From an uncultured bacterium (lineage in GTDB: Bacteria; Actinomycetota; Coriobacteriia; Coriobacteriales; Coriobacteriaceae): DNA of 11,439 nt. The stretch spans positions 1 to 11,439 of the forward strand of contig CAJMRP010000062.1 of assembly GCA_905215765.1 (NCBI GenBank), in the 5' to 3' direction. The position numbers and the translations under genes are program-made. The notes under the pieces were generated by a model, which saw nothing but the letters and a program-made list of their open reading frames with translations, ran no database searches and was not told the origin of the DNA. Shown in pieces: positions 6,497 through 11,439 of this stretch; position 1 is the stretch's first letter, and each line of letters begins with the position of its first letter.

Positions 6497-6717
6497 GTTT
6501 GTCTCGATCTGTAACATCTAGACGGTTTTTGAACCTCTTCCTGTTACAGATTTAGACAAACAGGTGGGCGTCCCAGAAAGATCTCGGTCTGTAACATCTA
6601 GCCACTCAAAACGGGTCCATCTGTTACAGATTGAGATATAAGGATAGACGGGTGGCCAATGTCTCGATCTGTAACATCTAGCAGCCAAAATCTTCTCCAG
6701 TTGTTACAGATTGAGAT
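6497..6717 (+). repeat. Array of three 80-bp hairpin units (six alternating inverted motifs), possible structured RNA
   Basis: Units start at 6501, 6581 and 6661, exactly 80 bp apart. Each has a left arm TCTCGRTCTGTAACATCTAG and a right arm TGTTACAGATTKAGAY that starts 41 bases into the unit. Positions 1-16 pair with 42-57, enclosing a 25-nt loop that always begins TCTAG and is otherwise variable; the 23 bases after the right arm are also variable. Unit 1's stem extends outward to 20 pairs (6497-6516 with 6542-6561). The outermost pair covaries (G-C, A-T, G-T), and position 6 is G opposite T in all three. These imperfect pairs are G-U wobbles in a + strand RNA but A-C mismatches in a minus strand RNA; the only true mismatch is C opposite T at position 5 of unit 1. 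No open reading frame, cas gene or transposase accompanies the array. It may be a non-coding RNA, a protein-binding array or a lineage-specific dispersed repeat; I cannot decide which. Confidence 0.8.
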
Positions 6718-6749
6718 GAATGAACGAGCGGACAATCCGTATTTGCCTC

Positions 6750-6779
6750 TTGCGTAACTGTGCATAGTGTATATATACT
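6750..6779 (+). promoter_or_regulatory. Promoter of the GntR-ABC operon
   Basis: TTGCGT (6750-6755, only three of six to the -35 consensus) and TATACT (6774-6779, five of six) are separated by 18 bp. Transcription would start near 6786, giving a leader of about 42 nt. The weak -35 and the palindromes over the -10 suit a repressed promoter. Confidence 0.5.
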
Positions 6780-6806
6780 GTGCTTACCGGTTATATACAC
6801 GTGTAG
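6767..6806. promoter_or_regulatory. Palindromic operator cluster, candidate GntR autoregulatory site
   Basis: GTGTATATA (6767-6775) and TATATACAC (6792-6800) form a perfect 9-bp inverted repeat with a 16-bp spacer. Each half also lies in its own 10-bp palindrome: GTATATATAC (6769-6778) over the -10, and TACACGTGTA (6796-6805) just after the start point. GntR/YtrA-type repressors bind such sites as dimers and block their own operons. Control by the adjacent GntR protein is inferred. Confidence 0.55.
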
Positions 6807-6827
6807 CCCAACAGCTAAGGAGCCGCT

Positions 6828-7208
6828 GTGGACATCATCCTATCCAATTCGAGCGACAAGCCCATCTACGAGCAGATAACCTCGCAAGTCAAAGATCAGA
6901 TCCTTTCGGGCACGCTCGCTGCGGGAGCCAAACTCCCCAGCATCCGTGCGCTCGCGAGCGATCTTGGCGTGAGCGTCATCACCACCAAGCGCGCCTACGC
7001 CGACCTGGAGCAGCTCGGGTTTATCTGCACCGTGCAGGGCAAGGGCTGTTTTGTCGCCGAAGGCAACCAAGAGCTCTTGCGTGAAAACCAGCTCTGCCAT
7101 ATCGAAGAGCTGCTTTCGAAAGCGGCAAGCCAAGCCGAGGCCTTGGGCGTCACGCGCGACAAGCTGCACGAGATGCTCGACCTCGTCGCCCCCGAATCCA
7201 TGCAGTAG
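6828..7208 (+). CDS. GntR family transcriptional regulator, YtrA subfamily
   Basis: A 126-residue protein made of a GntR winged helix-turn-helix (about residues 10-77) and a short C-terminal helical tail, the size typical of the YtrA subfamily, which lacks a large effector domain. Visible motifs are PIYEQITSQVKDQILSGTL, GAKLPSIRALASDLGVS (33-49) and TTKRAYADLEQLGFI (52-66), ending in the wing VQGKGCFVA. The start is GTG at 6828, chosen because TAAGGAG (6816-6822) is five bases upstream and no in-frame ATG fits. It is the first gene of an operon with an ABC ATPase and permease. In Bacillus subtilis the related YtrA represses an ABC operon induced by cell-wall antibiotics; a similar role here is inferred from layout. 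Confidence 0.92.
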   Translation: MDIILSNSSDKPIYEQITSQVKDQILSGTLAAGAKLPSIRALASDLGVSVITTKRAYADLEQLGFICTVQGKGCFVAEGNQELLRENQLCHIEELLSKAASQAEALGVTRDKLHEMLDLVAPESMQ

Positions 7209-7231
7209 CCATCTGCAAGAAAGGCAATACC

Positions 7232-8113
7232 ATGCAAAACTTGCTAGAACTCAAAGGCATTTCACGCCGTGTGAGCGACCGTTTTTCGCTGCGTGACGTC
7301 ACGCTTGCCGTGGAGCCTGGCCAGATCGTTGGCTTTGTGGGCGCAAATGGCGCTGGCAAAACAACGACGATTCGAGCCGCGCTCGGGCTTATCAAACTCG
7401 ATGCCGGCGAGGTGCACCTGTTTGGGCAGCGCTGTGGCGCCGACGCACCCGGTGAAGCGCAGCGCTGCTTGCACACCCGTGTCGGTCTCGCGCTGGACAC
7501 GTGTCCTTTCCCTTCAACGCTCAAGGTGGGCCAGATCGAGGCACTCGTAGGCCCGGCGTACCCCACGTGGGACCGCAAAACGTTCGCCGGATTCATCGAC
7601 CGATTTGGCCTCGATCCCAAGACAAAGGTCAAGGACCTCTCCCGCGGCATGGGCATGAAACTGCAGCTTGCCTGCGCGCTCAGCCACCAGGCCAAGCTGC
7701 TCGTTTTGGACGAAGCCACCGCGGGCCTCGATCCCATGGCACGCGAGGAGCTGCTCGATGAGCTGCTCGCCTTTGTTTCCGACGGCCTGCACAGCGTGCT
7801 GCTCTCGAGCCATATTACGTCCGACCTCGATCGCGCCGCCGACCGCGTCATCTGCATCGATAACGGCTCGATTATTTTTGACCTGCCGCGCGAGGACATT
7901 ACCGACCGCGTCGGCATCGCCCACTGTACCCAAGCACAGGCCGCCGAGCTTATGGCTTGCGTCGAAGGCGCCCGTGCCATCCACCACGCCTATAGCGTGG
8001 ACGTGCTCGTGCCCAACCGTCGCGAAACGCTCGAGGCCTTCCCAGAGATTCCCTGCGATCGGGCAACCATTGATGACTATCTGCGCCTCATGCTGAAAGG
8101 GGCTTCGAAATGA
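7232..8113 (+). CDS. ABC transporter ATP-binding protein (CcmA/YtrB-like)
   Basis: A 293-residue nucleotide-binding subunit. Walker A GANGAGKT is at residues 37-44, the ABC signature appears as LSRGM at 136-140 (a common variant of LSGGQ in this family), Walker B LLVLDE at 156-161 with D-loop AGLD, and the switch histidine at His194 (SSHITSDLD). After about residue 215 a C-terminal extension of some 75 residues follows, typical of two-gene drug/lipid exporters of the ABC-2 class. AGAAAGG (7217-7223) precedes the ATG. The gap from the GntR gene is 23 bp, and its TGA overlaps the ATG of the permease by 4 bp, so the two subunits are translationally coupled. The transported substrate is not indicated by the sequence. 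Confidence 0.95.
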   Translation: MQNLLELKGISRRVSDRFSLRDVTLAVEPGQIVGFVGANGAGKTTTIRAALGLIKLDAGEVHLFGQRCGADAPGEAQRCLHTRVGLALDTCPFPSTLKVGQIEALVGPAYPTWDRKTFAGFIDRFGLDPKTKVKDLSRGMGMKLQLACALSHQAKLLVLDEATAGLDPMAREELLDELLAFVSDGLHSVLLSSHITSDLDRAADRVICIDNGSIIFDLPREDITDRVGIAHCTQAQAAELMACVEGARAIHHAYSVDVLVPNRRETLEAFPEIPCDRATIDDYLRLMLKGASK

Positions 8114-8808
8114 AACGCGCCTTTATGTCCGAGCTCGCCATCGTTCGCACGCTCACCCCGAGCATCGCGGGCGTCGGCCTGTTCATCTTCGTCGTGCTAA
8201 CCCTTGCCAACGCGTCGGATGGCGATTCCGGCATGAGCGCCGGCGCCTGCGCGGTCAGCGCCATGTCGCCCATCATGGTCATGAGCTCGCTGGCCGGCTT
8301 CGACAATCAAAACGGATGGGAGCGTTATCGGGCAACGCTGCCTCTCACGCGCAAAGACATAATTTGCGCACGCTACCTGTGCATCGTTGTCTTCTCGGCC
8401 ATCATGGCCTGCGCCGCCGTGCTTTTGAACATCATCGCCCTTCCGTTCTTCGATCACACGGGCATTCCTTCGACGGGACAGACCGTCTTTGAGATCACAA
8501 TAGCCTCCGCCGCATCGATGCTCATCTCCCTCATGATGGTGTTTTTGGCACAGCCGCTGTTCTTTCGATTTGGACACATGGAGGCGCTGCGCCTTTCCGT
8601 TGGCCTGTTTGCCCTACTCGGATGCCTTACCATGGCAGCGCTGAGCTCCTCCAACCCCATCAGCAACTGGCTTATGTCGATTGCCGGGGCGAATCCCGAT
8701 CCTGCCGTCCTTGGCTGTCTGTGTGCAGGAATTGCCGTACTGGCGCTCGCACTATGCGCAATCAGCTGCACCGTCAGCACCAAGGTTTATCGAGTACGCG
8801 ATCTGTAG
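8110..8808 (+). CDS. ABC-2 family transporter permease
   Basis: A 232-residue membrane protein with about six hydrophobic segments (near 17-34, 43-62, 88-112, 127-150, 160-178 and 198-220). The cytoplasmic motif WERYRATLPLTRKDIICARY (70-89) after the second helix is characteristic of small ABC-2 permeases that pair with YtrB/CcmA-like ATPases. Its ATG overlaps the ATPase stop (ATGA), and no ribosome binding site of its own is needed. It would form the membrane part of an exporter with the preceding gene; a substrate such as a peptide antibiotic or envelope lipid is possible but not shown. It is convergent with the CLC gene; the 90 bp between them contain only short 4-bp hairpins and no convincing terminator. 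Confidence 0.9.
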   Translation: MKRAFMSELAIVRTLTPSIAGVGLFIFVVLTLANASDGDSGMSAGACAVSAMSPIMVMSSLAGFDNQNGWERYRATLPLTRKDIICARYLCIVVFSAIMACAAVLLNIIALPFFDHTGIPSTGQTVFEITIASAASMLISLMMVFLAQPLFFRFGHMEALRLSVGLFALLGCLTMAALSSSNPISNWLMSIAGANPDPAVLGCLCAGIAVLALALCAISCTVSTKVYRVRDL

Positions 8809-8898
8809 CCACACGAGTCTCAATCCGCGAAGGACGCGATCGCCCCCCCTCCCCGCAAATCCGTGGCAAAGGGCATGTCCCCGGCGTGCGCCACTGTA

Positions 8899-10200
8899 CT
8901 ACTTGCGCAGCGGCTTGGGCAGTGGAATGCCGGCGGCGATGACGGCCGCGATGATCATGCAGACGATACCCTTGAGGGGGAAGCACATGAGCAGCAGGCC
9001 CACGACCATGACCGGCTGACGCATGACCGCACCCATCGTCGATGCCGTGCAGACGGCGACGCAAAAGACCGGATCTGCGCCGGTGAGGATGGCAAGGCCA
9101 TAGCCCAGGCTTACGCCCGAGAAGATAACCGGGAAGAAGTGACCGCCGCGCCAACCAAGGTTGATGAGGACGGGGGTCAGCATGGCCTTGACAAAACCGG
9201 TCGTGATAAGCATGCCGGCGGGAATGGTGAGGTAGGTCTCCATGAGCACGTCGGCCTGGGTCTCGCCGGCAAACATGGTGCAGGGCAAAACCGTACCGCA
9301 GATGGCGAGCGCCAGACCGGCCAGCATGGCTTTGACGACAGGGCGCGCCCCTATTGCATGGGCAAGCGCTTCGCTCGCGTGCTCAGAGACAAAGTACAGC
9401 CAGCCGCAGATTGTTCCGATCAGCGACAGAGGAATGAGCCAGGTAAGCTCCAGGTTGCCCACCACGGCGGCCTCGAACCTCGGCATACCCATGCCGCCGC
9501 CCACAAGCTGGCCAAGCAGCAGGTAGGTGCCCAAACCGCCAGCGATCGCGATACCGTAGACCACGGTCTTTTGCGCCTTGGGCAGCTTGATCGTGATCTC
9601 GTCGGACGCGGACTCATCGTCATTAGCACTCTGGCCGTCGGCGCTACCGGCGAGCGGCGCCACAAAGCCAAAGACGGGCGCGGTAAAGAGCGCCGTCAGG
9701 GCAGCCTGGGTGCCCAGCAGCGTGAGCTCCCTAAACTCGGCGCCAAAGCGACGCATACGGTCGCCGACCCAGCTGCACAGACCCGCGATAACGCCGGTCA
9801 GGCCGGCCTCCGGTCCAATGCTGCCGCCAAACAGCAGCGGCAGCAATGCTGCGAGCGAAAGCTTGCCCAGGTTGTCGTACGGGTAGCGCCCGTCTTGCTT
9901 AACCTTAGCCATCACCTGGTTGAGGTCATCGGTCTTGGTGCCCGTCATCTTTTCGAACAGACCGATTAACAGGCCGCCCAGCAGGCAGACAAAAAACGGG
10001 TACGGCAGAAAGCCAAACGGGCCGCTGGCAAGCTCGGGCGAAGCGACGCCCAGCGCGCTCGGAATCTCGGTCCATAGATAGTCGATACCATGCTCCATCG
10101 CAAAAAAGAACAGCCAGACCGCGGCACCCGCGAACGCACCGGTCACGGCAACGCTAACCAAAAACAGCGCGCGGTTTGTGGGTTTGGCAAGGTTATCCAT
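8899..10200 (-). CDS. CLC-family ion channel, YfeO-like
   Basis: A 433-residue membrane protein with about ten or more hydrophobic segments and CLC-family landmarks. GGSIGPEAGL (125-134) corresponds to the GREGP filter region, and WRGGHFFPVIFSG near residue 350 corresponds to GIFAP. The position of the gating glutamate (GREGP, Glu148 in ClC-ec1) is isoleucine (GSIGP, Ile128), and the GSGIP motif is not recognisable. The E. coli putative channel YfeO, as I recall its sequence, shows similar changes (GGVSLGPE and FRGGRIFP), so this looks like the YfeO branch and not a classical Cl-/H+ antiporter. An acidic, serine-rich loop (ADGQSANDDESASDE) interrupts the middle of the protein. GGGAGGA (10205-10211, minus strand) precedes the ATG. 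Ion selectivity is unknown. Confidence 0.87.
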   Translation of the reverse strand: MDNLAKPTNRALFLVSVAVTGAFAGAAVWLFFFAMEHGIDYLWTEIPSALGVASPELASGPFGFLPYPFFVCLLGGLLIGLFEKMTGTKTDDLNQVMAKVKQDGRYPYDNLGKLSLAALLPLLFGGSIGPEAGLTGVIAGLCSWVGDRMRRFGAEFRELTLLGTQAALTALFTAPVFGFVAPLAGSADGQSANDDESASDEITIKLPKAQKTVVYGIAIAGGLGTYLLLGQLVGGGMGMPRFEAAVVGNLELTWLIPLSLIGTICGWLYFVSEHASEALAHAIGARPVVKAMLAGLALAICGTVLPCTMFAGETQADVLMETYLTIPAGMLITTGFVKAMLTPVLINLGWRGGHFFPVIFSGVSLGYGLAILTGADPVFCVAVCTASTMGAVMRQPVMVVGLLLMCFPLKGIVCMIIAAVIAAGIPLPKPLRK

Positions 10201-10239
10201 CGGGTCCTCCCGCGGTCAAAGTCGACATAGATACGTTTT

Positions 10240-10266
10240 ATTGTAGAGCGAGCGTTGCCCAGTCAA
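10240..10266 (-). promoter_or_regulatory. Candidate promoter of the CLC-family gene
   Basis: On the minus strand TTGACT (10261-10266, five of six) and TACAAT (10240-10245, five of six) are separated by 15 bp, shorter than the usual 17. It lies about 40-65 bp before the start codon. Both hexamers are good; the spacer is the weak point. Confidence 0.42.
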
Positions 10267-10289
10267 GCCAACCGTCTGCGCCGCAAGCG

Positions 10290-10320
10290 GAGCCACCGGG
10301 GACCCCGGCGGGACAGGCTC
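10290..10320 (-). terminator. GC-rich stem-loop after the LOG-family gene
   Basis: On the minus strand GAGCC (10316-10320) pairs with GGCTC (10290-10294), enclosing the near-perfect palindrome CCGGGGTCCCCGG. It begins about 6 bp after the LOG stop. No T-run follows, so termination is plausible but unproven. Confidence 0.35.
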
Positions 10321-10325
10321 AAGGC

Positions 10326-10859
10326 TTATCCGTTGATAATTGATGCGATCTCGTGCAGATCCTGGGCAAAGTAGATGCCGTGCTGGCGCCTCGGGCTCGA
10401 AAGCCCTTTATCAATCATGTGCCCAAGCAGCGCCTTAAGGTCATTGTAGTAACCGTCCAGGTTATACAGGATGCACGGAGCACTCAGGTGCCCCAATGAC
10501 GCCGCGGACATGACCTCGGCAATCTCCTCGAGCGTTCCCGTCCCACCGGGAAAGGCAATGAAGGCATCGCCAAGCTCGATCATCTTGGCTTTGCGCTCGG
10601 CCATATCGCTCGTCACGATAAGGTCGTCGATTCCGTCGTGCTGAAACTCGGCCTCGATAAAAAAGCTCGGCTCCACACCCGTCACGTGTCCGCCAGCATC
10701 GAGCACGCTATCGGCGAGCGCGCCCATCAGGCCCGATTTGGACCCGCCGTATACCAGCGCGTGTCCGTTGGAGCCAATCCAGTTGCCCAGTTCTTGCACC
10801 GCAGGCAGAAATGCTGGGTCATTGCCGGCGCTGGCACCCAGATACACGGTGATGTTCAT
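10326..10859 (-). CDS. LOG family protein (TIGR00730-type Rossmann fold)
   Basis: A 177-residue cytoplasmic protein of the family once called lysine decarboxylase-like and now known as LOG, which hydrolyses nucleoside 5'-monophosphates (cytokinin ribosides in plants) to base and ribose 5-phosphate. The signature PGGTGTLEE is at 104-112 and the partner motif is MAERK (86-90), both intact. The N-terminus ITVYLGASAGNDPAF and ALVYGGSKSGLMG (34-46) fit the family's nucleotide-binding fold. Bacterial members such as B. subtilis YvdD have this size. The true substrate in this organism is unknown. GAGGGGG (10867-10873, minus strand) lies seven bases before the ATG, a fair ribosome binding site. It is 36 bp downstream of the potassium-channel gene and probably in its transcript. 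Confidence 0.93.
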   Translation of the reverse strand: MNITVYLGASAGNDPAFLPAVQELGNWIGSNGHALVYGGSKSGLMGALADSVLDAGGHVTGVEPSFFIEAEFQHDGIDDLIVTSDMAERKAKMIELGDAFIAFPGGTGTLEEIAEVMSAASLGHLSAPCILYNLDGYYNDLKALLGHMIDKGLSSPRRQHGIYFAQDLHEIASIING

Positions 10860-10895
10860 ATTCAGTCCCCCTCATCGTGACGCGCGGCACCCGCT

Positions 10896-11321
10896 CTAGC
10901 GTTGGCGTCGACGATACTCGCGCACGCGGCGCGAAAGATCGGCGAGCTCGTCGCGATCGAGCTCTTCCAAATGCTCCAGATCATCCATAAAGCGCGCCAT
11001 GGTGTCCTTTTGACGCATCTTGATAAGCGTATTGCAGTAGTTCACCGCCACACCCGTGAGCATGGCGATGTAAAAAATGCTGATAACGCTCAGAACGACG
11101 GTAATGGCGCGGGCAACCGGTGTTTCGGCCGGGATGTCGCCAAAGCCGATCGTCGAGACCGTCTCAAAGCTAAACCACAGGCCATCACCAAACGTGAGGG
11201 TCGTGGGCTCGGACAGCCAGACGGCCGTCGAGCATAGCAGGTAAAAGATAAGAAACAGGCCCGTGATGCGCGCAAAGCCAGCCTGTCGCAGCACGTCGGC
11301 AAGCGTCCTCAACTTGTTCAT
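10896..11321 (-). CDS. Two-helix potassium channel
   Basis: A 141-residue KcsA-like subunit that would form a tetrameric K+ pore. The first membrane helix is about 17-36, the pore helix and selectivity filter are at 49-62 with TIGFGD (57-62, a functional variant of TVGYGD), and the second helix is about 70-97. The C-terminal 40 residues are highly charged (DDLEHLEELDRDELADLSRR, then Arg-rich), likely a helical cytoplasmic bundle; there is no RCK or cyclic-nucleotide domain. The ATG at 11321 is preferred because AAAAGGGG lies about five bases upstream. An in-frame ATG at 11372 would add 17 residues but overlaps a hairpin and lacks a ribosome binding site. The LOG gene follows 36 bp later. Gating input is unknown. 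Confidence 0.9.
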   Translation of the reverse strand: MNKLRTLADVLRQAGFARITGLFLIFYLLCSTAVWLSEPTTLTFGDGLWFSFETVSTIGFGDIPAETPVARAITVVLSVISIFYIAMLTGVAVNYCNTLIKMRQKDTMARFMDDLEHLEELDRDELADLSRRVREYRRRQR

Positions 11322-11365
11322 CGCGACCCCTTTTCCCAGACGCCCAATCACGTTCGCTCGGTATT

Positions 11366-11420
11366 GTCCCACAACCGGCAGTTAGGGACGTTCCTTTTAA
11401 TATGAGCAGGACATTGTCAA
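11366..11420 (-). promoter_or_regulatory. Upstream region of the K+ channel: TTGACA box and small hairpin
   Basis: On the minus strand an exact TTGACA (11415-11420) is followed at 15 bp by TAAAAG (11394-11399), a poor -10. Next comes a hairpin, GTCCC (11385-11389) with GGGAC (11366-11370), with AAC/GTT pairing inside. The TTGACA overlaps the odd palindrome GACATTGTC (11410-11418). The 19 bases beyond 11420 to the window edge show nothing definite. Confidence 0.3.
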
Positions 11421-11439
11421 GAGGCAAAATCGGGCCTGG

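Larger units (their letters stand above)
6358..6827. other. 470-bp divergent intergenic region between prfC and the GntR operon
   Basis: No credible coding sequence lies here. From the left it holds the prfC ribosome binding site and -10 element (6358-6410), about 85 bp in which I see nothing definite, the three-hairpin array (6497-6717), a short spacer, and then the GntR promoter and operator-like palindromes (6750-6806). Base composition drops to more AT-rich than the flanking genes from about 6500 onward. Confidence 0.75.

Noticed and set aside
6497..6717. CRISPR array
   Set aside because: The repeats alternate in orientation every 40 bp, there are only three units, the arms are self-complementary over 16 bp and no cas genes are nearby.
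6497..6717. Integron attC sites or type III toxin-antitoxin repeats
   Set aside because: The arms do not fit the attC core (GTTRRRY / RYYYAAC), no integrase is present, and no ToxN-like gene follows the array.
6742..6764. A fourth, degenerate unit of the hairpin array
   Set aside because: GTAAC occurs at 6754-6758, close to where a fourth left arm would be, but it is 3 nt out of register and the rest of the arm does not match; chance is the simpler reading.
8809..8898. Terminator between the ABC permease and the CLC gene
   Set aside because: Only 4-bp stems (CGCG-AAGGA-CGCG, GGCG-TG-CGCC) and no T-run are visible.
8863..9969. Long + strand open frame opposite the CLC gene
   Set aside because: It is an antisense shadow of a clear membrane protein, with repetitive Asp/Gly/His composition.
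11322..11372. Upstream ATG for the potassium channel adding 17 residues
   Set aside because: The added residues are not channel-like, the start lies in a hairpin, and AAAAGGGG fits the ATG at 11321.

Overview
The window looks like a chromosomal segment of a Coriobacteriia gut bacterium, most likely Collinsella or a close relative. This is an inference from the high GC coding sequence, AGGAG-type ribosome binding sites a few bases before most starts, and the general look of the proteins. It is not a database match. I see no rRNA, tRNA, transposase, phage gene or cas gene.

Left part (1-4740). The window opens inside the 3' end of a MATE-type efflux transporter gene. A convergent LysR regulator follows, divergent from an EamA/DMT-family transporter, with a dyad in the shared intergenic region. 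A uracil-DNA glycosylase gene (ung) comes next and ends at a strong bidirectional terminator. It shares that terminator with a leftward two-gene operon made of a VUT/YhhQ-family membrane transporter (candidate queuosine-precursor uptake) and an NAD(P)-binding short-chain dehydrogenase. The operon has a well-formed sigma70-type promoter and a structured leader of about 80 nt, a riboswitch-like arrangement.

Middle (4744-8808). A leftward peptide chain release factor 3 gene (prfC) is divergent from a rightward GntR(YtrA-type) / ABC ATPase / ABC-2 permease operon. The 470-bp gap between them holds the most unusual object in the window. It consists of three 80-bp units in exact register, each with a 16-bp inverted repeat around a 25-nt loop. 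Viewed differently, it is six copies of a TCTGTAACA-centred motif in alternating orientation every 40 bp. The imperfect pairs are nearly all G-U wobbles when read on the + strand, and the outermost pair covaries, which points to an RNA structure. The GntR promoter is separate, and AT-rich palindromes cover it.

Right part (8899-11439). Three leftward genes follow: a YfeO-like CLC-family ion channel, a LOG-family (lysine decarboxylase-like) nucleotide hydrolase, and a small two-helix potassium channel with a TIGFGD filter. The last 120 bases are the channel's upstream region. They hold an exact TTGACA box and a small hairpin resembling a dispersed palindromic repeat.

Most of the window is ordinary core and accessory metabolism and transport. 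The parts that deserve follow-up are the hairpin array at 6497-6717 and the leader upstream of the VUT transporter.
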